Assembly (NCBI RefSeq): GCF_958295425.1
Contig: NC_081146.1
Coordinates: forward strand, 17,183,458-17,247,457
Length of the DNA: 64,000 nt
Direction: 5' to 3'
Source: Solea solea
Lineage: Eukaryota; Chordata; Actinopteri; Pleuronectiformes; Soleidae
Part shown: positions 27,401 to 36,400 of the stretch, piece after piece
Position numbering within the stretch: position 1 is the first letter of the stretch
Layout of the letters: each line of letters starts with the position of its first letter
Made by a program: the position numbers and the translations under genes
Notes under the pieces: generated by a model
Seen by the model: only the letters and a program-made list of their open reading frames with translations
What the model was told of the DNA's origin: nothing
Database searches by the model: none

Positions 27401-30400
27401 TCCGAGGGACAACTAAAGCTCAGGTTGAACAGTTAGGAAATGAAAGTAAGAGAGGCCAGGTCGAGATGATTCGGTCACGTGCAGAGGAGGGATAGTGATT
27501 ATGTTGGACAAAGGATGTTGAAGATGGAGCTGCAGGACAGGAGGAAAAGAGGAAGACCACAGAAGAGGCTCATGAATGTTAAGGAGGAGGACATGGGGGA
27601 CATTTGGTGTAAGAGAAGAGGACACAAGGGAGAGGACAGAAAGTAGAAGAAGCGTAAAATTTAAAAGTAAAAAAGTAAAATATGGAAGAATCAAAAATAA
27701 AAGGTACTTTTATCCTTTATGAGTTCACTATGTTTAGTATTAGTGGCAGACTTTAAAATAATAATGTGCATAATAAATTATTATTTATAGAATGGGACAG
27801 GTTTATGTCATTTTACACATTTTTGAAAGTGGGAAAGTGTATTAAAGTTGAAACATTATACATAAGTGGTGTGTATAATTGGTATATTTTAGTAGATATA
27901 GGGCACAAAAGGATTGGCTAAACATATCAGCCATCTGCATCATATATTGGCCATGGGCTGCCCGGATTTTCTAAAGATCAGCATCAGCCATTAATCGGTC
28001 GACCTCCATTTAGTATGCATATTACTACTGTGATATTCTCATACACAAACCTCAGGGAGGCATGACGTGAACGTCTGCCACAAAGTTTCACCTCATTAAC
28101 CCTTTTGCAAGAGACAACGTCACACTGCTCCTCGCCTGCAGAGGCCAGCAGGGAGATCTGAGGTGATCGCCAGGGTCAAAAGTGGAGTGCACCACAGGGG
28201 ACAGTTGGCAAAGACCTGGTCTCACTTTCACACATGGTGCCTGCCACGAAAAAACACTGCTCAACATCAAAAGCTTTATCCCATCCCACCCCACCCCAGG
28301 CTGGATCCAATATCTACATCATGTCTTCCATGAGGAGAGGAGACATCGTTGCTTGTTTTCTCACCAAAATAAAGTCTGTCCTGTCCTGATAAAGGACCAA
28401 CCATTGTGGTGGTTAGAGGGTTCAGTGTTAGACACAGCCGTCATGTTGATGCAGCTGTCTTTGAGTGTGGCCATGTCTCGATCAATAACTTAACGGCTAC
28501 TGAGGCACGCACACACAAAAAACAAACACTTGAAAGAGAGGTTTATCTGAAGTGTTTCTGCAGGTCTGTGAAAACCCAGATGAGAGCAGCCACCTCCACC
28601 CTCGCAGGTGTTTGGCCTCATGCTCTCATACTACCACAGTCCTGTACCTGAATGGCTGGCATGGCCTGAGCGTCTTAACAGGAACTGGCTTGTATTGGGT
28701 CTGACGGGTCTGACACTCGGCCCTCAGCAGAACACGACTCTCTACGGTGCCCTTTGAAAGAAAGCCTGAAATAAATGTTTTCATTAAGTACGAGGGATGA
28801 CTGCGTGTGCGGCCAGAATGGAGCACATGAAGTAAAATCTGCCAGTGTGACACAAAGTGTAATTTCCTCTCTGTTGATGTACAACATGACGCTCCTGGGC
28901 GGTGAAATGTAATCTGTTGCCGCAGAGAAACGAGCCCTGATATGAAGCTGAGCTATAGTGTCCCACAGAGGTGTTAGATGTTGTGATAAAAATGAAAAAA
29001 GTTTTGGATGAAGAAATAGAGAATTACGTCCAAAAGATATCTGGGTGGCACAAGGTTGCAACAGAGTCAGATGCGTGGAGTATAATGTACCTGTCCTGTG
29101 TCTACACGCCGCCGTGTTTACGGCAACAAATGAGCAGCAAATTGGGTTGTCATGTCATGGGTTGGCTGCTGTTACGACAATGCCTCGAGGTGCAGGATGT
29201 GCCAAAGGGGCCAATGCAGTACCTCAGTCACAGGAGTTGTTTCTCCCTCTCTAAACAGTTAAGAAAAAAACCGACATGTTCTCTTATTCTTCTGAAAATA
29301 GCCTTTTAAACTTTTAAACACATGAATATGCATGTGAGTTTCACGGTCGCTGCTGATGATAACCAGCCCCGCACTGTCCATTACATGTCACTACTGTCCA
29401 TTACTGCACCGAGGCAGTACCATCTCTAAAGCCATTAGCCGGTAAACATGTAAACTACATGTGACCCCTGTCTACAGATACCTATTAGTTATGACTCCTG
29501 CTGGTGACAGCTGTTTACACAGCTAAAGCCGCTGCTCCCGAGCCCTGGCCCCAGTCCAAATAAAATAATATCCAGTTAAGGAGAAGTCAGCCAAGATGTA
29601 ATACAAGTGCATAACATGAGGGGAAGAAAGAGGAAAAGGAATCTGAGAAATGTTAATGGACTTCTTTTTTTCTGTCTTTCTTCTTTTTTAATCTTCATAC
29701 TTTTCTGTCTCTACCGCAGTCTTCTTTCATTGTCTGGGTCCTGAAACAAGCTGAGTGAGAAAACCCTGATGGGCGATGAAGAGTCAAAAGGAGCCACCAC
29801 AATTGATGTGCTCGCTGACAAAGTGCAACGTAAAAATGTGCTGCGTTCAAAATCATAACACGGTTTACAAATTTGCCCCAAATTTCTCTCTCTCTCTCTC
29901 TCTGTGGGTGTGTGTCCTGAGCCAGTGTGGCATGTCGCTGGGGCAAACACACACAAAACATACATGGGCTTAAGTCAACACAGACAACAACAAGACAAAC
30001 AAAAACAAAACAAAAAAGTCACAACCACAGAAGAGGAACAGGGCTGGGCCCGTTCTTAGCGGAGGTTGGGCTCAGGGGTGGAGGAGCGCCTTGGCTCGGC
30101 AGAGCAAAATTACAGCTCATATGCATTCGGTGACAGGTGAAGAGAAGCACAAGCTGGGCTGACAGGTGGCAAAAGTTCAAACTGTGACCCTGGGAGGAGT
30201 GAAAAGGTTTTAATTACGACGACCAAGACTTTCCACAGTAATTTCTTGTGAATACATTTAAGATTGGAGCCTCCAATTTCAATCAAACCTTCCATTCATA
30301 ATCGAAACCAGTTGTAGCCAACACTGGGCAGAGGCAATGCACACCTGGAACAGGTCATTGGCCTATCATATTATGGCCTAAAATAAATGAATTGAGTAAA

Positions 30401-33400
30401 AAGCTACTAAGGCAAAGACGCCTCAGAAATCTCCGTATATGGGTGACGCATTAACCATAAAATCCTGGTTCACAAGAGTTTCAGTCCCTATATTCAGTGA
30501 CCCTAAACAGATGTGTCCTGCATCTGTTTTTCCCCCGGCTCATTTGTTCATGTCTTTCCCGTAATTTGTCCCGCGTCTACCGACTATGTCACGTATGGAA
30601 CCCGACTGCGACAGTCATGGAAGCAAACTGTAATCTGAATTTGGACTGACAAGACGTTGGACCCACCCACAAAAGGGCTGATTGTGAAAGGCGTCAGCGA
30701 TGTCGCTATTTAGTCTGGATGTTCTCAAACTATGACAATAAAAGCCAAGCCCCTTTGGATCAATTTGTAGCAACGAAACACCAACAGTCCTAAACTTAAA
30801 GCAGCAGCAATCAATACGTAGATATTACCAACGGGTCGAATGTCTGCATATGTGCTAATGCCAGAGCTGTTTTTATTACAGGACACAGCAGTATCAGAAA
30901 TCCTCTGTGCCCATTCTAAGGCCGTGTTTCCATCATGGTACAGTTCAGTTTGGTACAGTACAGTTGTGTTTCACCTGAGAATAGTACCTTTACTTAGTGG
31001 GCGGGGTTTGATGGCACAACGGACAACAATGGAGGATGGATCAACCAATCCTTGCTTGGTGTGTGGCTGTTTGGCTCAACTACAAGACATCAAGATATCT
31101 AGCTCCACCCATACCATACCATTACTCTGGTACCCCAAAGGAAAGGCACAGAAAAATGGAACAATTGGGGCCGGTTATTTTTGGTACTATTCCTAATGGA
31201 AACACATTAAAATACATGCCATACTGAACCGAATCATTCCACTCGGTGGAAACACGCCTTAAGAAACTTAAAAACAATTCGGACATGCATCTGCAGCTAT
31301 TTTCTTAGTTTCCAAAACTACCACTAACAAAAAACAACAATGGTGAAAAGTAAAAGCAACGATGAGGTGAAACTCAAACTGAGAGTGAGTGTTTCACAGT
31401 TGATGGTCGAGTTGTGGCCAATAAGAACCAATCAGGAAGCAAATGCGGGGAAACTGTGTCATCATTTCCCAGAGGTCACCCTTTTCCGCCTGTCCAGACT
31501 TAAACGCAGCAGAGATTTTAAACAAAAACAACTTTTTAAAACTGTGAAAATGTGGACGGCAGGTGTTTCCAGGGCAGAATTGATGAAAACTAACAGTTAA
31601 GAGTGTCAAAAACAACAACTGGGATTCTCAGCATTGTATCCATCTTATGATATAATAGCAGAGCTATTACAGAATGACAATCATGGTACCTGAATAGCTC
31701 TAGTGGGATCAGCAGTAAATTCTCCTGCACCAGTGCAAAGTTTTATGTTCTACAAGATTGATCGACCATCTTATTGTGATGGTCTGATAACAATCTGATG
31801 CAGGTTGCTCTATTGCTCTGTGCTTCCCTTTTCCCAGCACTGTCATCCTCTTTGATCCTTCGCTCTTCTGTCCATATAAATCTACAGGGGATGACCCTCC
31901 GAGACCTCTTTACATCTGAAATGCAAGCTATGTCGCCTCCCTACAACCCCCCCAAAACAAGCCTCCACCCCTCGCTCCACAGTGGGTGTCAAGGAGACAA
32001 TGAGCTCAGCATCGAGGCCCAGTAATGACTCCCAGCCTTCATCCTGATTAAAAACACACAGGGTGCTTCTGCACTCCGCAGGCAGCCATGAGGCCTGACT
32101 TTTTTTTGTCACACTGCAAGGCCTGAGAGTTCAGAGAGAGAAGCCCAAGACGGCCTCAGCACCGCTCCACGTCGAACACGACAAAAGGAATCTTGTGTCT
32201 GCCTTGATGCTGTAGCATTCAAAGCTCTTGTCCCAACTAGTCCAAGTCTAATACCACAGGCAAGTCTTCATTTAGTCTAACGGTGCCCAACTGCCAACAT
32301 TAACCCAAACCCCAGCCAAAACCATAACAAGAAAACACAGGCTGTGTAGGCTACAGTCCTGGACCTGGAAGTGTCAACAGCGGGGCTAATATAACCTGCC
32401 ATTTGCACGTCTTATAAACGGTGTCGCAGTTTACCTTTTTTACAGCATCATAAGTAAACTGGCAAACAACGCGGGTGCCCTCTGTTTTTATTGAACATCC
32501 ATGCAGCAGGTTCGCTGTAATCCAAGATAGACACAGACGCGGTAATTGTGCAGTGGGTAGGTGACAGTGGGGGCTGCTGCACCTTTACCTCTCCATGTCA
32601 ATACTTAGGTCTCCAAATTACAGGAGAGCTCTGCAGAGAGGCGCTTTATTGCATCTGACCAGCTTACTTCCTCCCAATACCAAGCACATCGCATGCTGAG
32701 GTTTATCTTGATGTGGTGTGTAAGCATAATTAGAGGTCCCATAAAAACAGCGAGAGGGGGTGAAAAAAGGACTCCATCTGTCGAGCGTTAGGGGGTGAGC
32801 ACTGGGGTAGCGATCTGAGCCCCACTCCTGCCTGCTTTGTCGAATGCCAGCCATTCGAACAGGCCCCCGATACAAACAGCCTTAAAGCTAGAGTAAGCGC
32901 GTGTGTGTGTTTGTTTCTGCACATGCCAGTGTATTTTCTCAAGGGGCCTCCTTTAGTTTCAGATTTCCAGGCCTTGCAGATCGATGCAAAGTAGGTACTG
33001 GTCGGGCACGCACAAGGGAAAAACACACTGACAAGGCAAACAAGAGCAGATACAGAGTGTTGCTGGTTTAAGAAACATTAGACATCAGAGATTCCTTTTT
33101 TTTAAACGCTCTTGGATGACTCCAGCCCTACAGCACATTTTTGGGAAGGTGGGAATCACATTTGCACCGTGTCAAACGGGCTTTTTGTTGCACGCCACGA
33201 CGTTGTTTGACATTTGGGGGAATTCTATGAATTAGATGACACGATAACACTTCCACATCTGTGTGTTAAATGTGTTTTAGCATACAGACTGTAAACAGAG
33301 AAGGGCCTCGCCGCGATGTGTCCGACGGAAACAAAATCCGTCTTTCAGCACCTCTGCGGCTCGTGCATTAACACATTATACCTGTATAAGCCATTTAAAC

Positions 33401-36400
33401 CCCGAAGAGTGAAAACAACAATTTACTGCGTTACCGACGGTTGTAAGTTATTTCTTGGCCCGTGGAGCAGTAACTTTGTTTGGTCTCTACTCGTCGCCCA
33501 TGGAGTCATAAAAAATAATGTTTCATGTTTACGCTGTGATTTTTTGACAGATTACACAAACGAGCTAAAATGTATTAATTAGTGAGCTATCGAGGTGCTG
33601 TTACGGGGCCAACTTAAGCTGTTTCCAGTCTTCGCGCCAAGCTACGCGAACGGCTGCTGGCTGCACATGAGACTGGACTCGACCTCCTCGTTTAACTCCC
33701 GGATAAAACGGCAGCAGAATAACTTGACTTTCGCAACGGAGCCTATTTTTAGGTAAAGTGTGATTTTTTGTTGTTGCTTTCACTCTGTGAACAACAAAAA
33801 GGGGAAATTGGTCATTTTTAACAATTCCCCCATAATCACAGCTCCCAAGAGGAAAGAAGGAAAAAAGAAAACACAATGGATGCCTATTGTGCCCATGTCA
33901 TTACCTCGAAACAGCTCTTCATTGAACTCTTTTAGAGGTGTGTGTAAGTAATGTGAGCGGTAAGTCTGGATGTGTACTTCAGTGTACGCCTGAGGGGCTC
34001 AATCTCCGGCTCTGGGCAGCTCTCCTACCTATGAAGCTGTTGCATGAGTCATTTTTTTTTTTTTTTTTCTTTAAATGCTCCTTTTGTGTTGTTGGTTTAT
34101 GTGTGGCACTTAGCAATGATTCCCGCATTAGATTTTCTTTTTACGGCCCAATAAACTTGAGAGCATCGGACCAAATTGGCCAGTCATATTTAGTAGCTTT
34201 ATAAGGAAACGTATTAAGGTGTAATTGCTTCGGGGGGTTTGGGGGGGGGGAGGGGGTGGGGTTTGCAACTGAGAGAGAATAGGTGAGGGTAACAAAATCA
34301 GCCTCCAGCTCTGGAGGGGGACACTGCCGTTTTGTCTGCAGCTTGGGAGTTTCCGATCACCATGAGGAAATGTGGCGCGCATTATAAGATTTTATAAAAT
34401 ACATTTTTTTTTGGTTTTTTTTCACATTTCCGGATAAAAATGAACATTTACTGTGTGGTAAAAAAAAAAAAAAAAAAAAAGTGGCCTGAAATAAAAACAT
34501 CTGTTTGGCATTTTATGGGATCCTCTGATGACAATGATTGAGGGAGGAATAGAAGATACCCACGAGTATTTGTGCTTGAAAGAAAAAGGAGGGGGGCATG
34601 TCTGAATATTGTTTTTCCTCGCAATGTGATGGATGGAGGTGTGTGCCGAAGTGTTACAGAACGCTTCACGTCCATTCCAAACAACCAAAGAGTTGACAGA
34701 TGAGAATCAATCGCCTCAGCCACCGTCCTTGCCTCACTCATTCACAAACGTACTGCAGAAAAGTAAGATATCAGATCATTTGTCCACTAAAATTGATTCA
34801 TTTCGATAGGATTATATAAAGATCCATTTTTTTTTTTAAACGAGGGCAAAACAAAGAAAAAGTGAAACGGATCATCCGCACTTTGTCATATACGTAGTGC
34901 CCACAAGAATCTCCCCGTGTCCTTCTCACCAGTAAAGAGTTCATGCCACTGCATGTTTTTTTTTTTTCTGCTGGGGTTTATCGGCAGTGTAGCATGGCAT
35001 GAGTGCACTGAGGAGCCTTTCACCAGCTTCATCTGATACTGCTGTGACTCGGAGCTGGAGCTGCGTTGCGGGCCAGGATCGACATGCATGGGTTAGTAGG
35101 TCAAACAAGGAGCTAGTCTTTCGGCTGAGTTTGAGGGCTAGGTCAGACTAATGTGATTTATCAATACTGCACATAAGTGAATCATTGTATGTAATGGCCA
35201 TTATAATCCCCTGGACAGATGGAGGATGTTATTGGTTGAAGCACTGGGGGTGGGTGAAGCTGGAGGGGAGGAGTACACGCTGACCTGGCTTGATGTCTTG
35301 ATTGGAGCATCAGAGACAAGGACCTGTAGGGTGTCCTTATATATTCCTACACTCACACACAGAGTGTGTGTGAGAGAGTGATTTACACTTATCGAAGCTT
35401 GGCTGATGGAGCGTGGGAGAGAAAAGACAAAGCTGTGTTCCTTGATGCCAGGTCTCAGGCTCAGGTCAAGACTCGGCTCGCTGTAATCCCTCTCAGGTGA
35501 TGCTGTTCACATTCAGCCACTTCCAGCTGATCTGCTTAAATATGCCTTCCTCATCCCCTAAAAAACCCCCCACCTCTCATAAACTAGGACAACCTCTGAG
35601 GAGAGGAGAGCTTTGGTTATACAGAAAAAAACAGTTTAATGAACCATTTCGGAAAAAAAAAAAAAACAGCATTCAAATAAACTAATAGTCAACTAATAGC
35701 CAAACTTTATTTACAACCATAGAACCCACTCACAGCCCATATGAAAATATGATTATTCTACCTTCAAATTGGGAGAAGGGAGGAGAGGAGAGTCCTCTGC
35801 TGCTCTGAGAGTGATGGATTTGGTGCATGATGTGAATTAAAGTAACTCTACAAGTAATGTGGAAGAGAAAAGGGTCAGGATTGGGGAAGGGTTAAAATTA
35901 CCTGGATTAGAGTGGCAGATCATGTGAGAAAACTTTGCTCGCAGACAATTCATCTTAAGAGCAGTTTTCAATTTTTTTCCAAACAGTGGCAGAGCCGGTT
36001 ACAAAGCAGCCACTTGGAATGCTCCCTCCCGTCCCAGTCAGGCACTTAATCAACATATTATATTGCTGTGAAGTACCGGGTTCCAACATTAACACTTACA
36101 CCTACAAACCTGGGACTTAGTATGAGCTTTCAGCACACAGAGGCCTGATTTACAGGGCTGAGAAAAAGATGTCATGATGTTTTGAATCACTTATCTGCGT
36201 CCAAAGATGCTTGACTGTATATTTATGCAGCCAAACGCTAGACTTGACTTAGAAAGTCATTTAAAATAATTTTTTTTTTTTTGCCATATTGTTAACAAAC
36301 CAAAACCAATTCACGCACACTGCGTTGAAAGATGGGGCATTTGTAGCCACAAATTATGACTGTTGGCTGTATTTTCTCTGTACTTTGGCATCAAACGCTC

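Noticed and set aside
35352..35374. CTCACACAC / GTGTGTGAG inverted repeat
   Set aside because: Formed by adjoining CA and GT simple repeats, so low complexity explains it.
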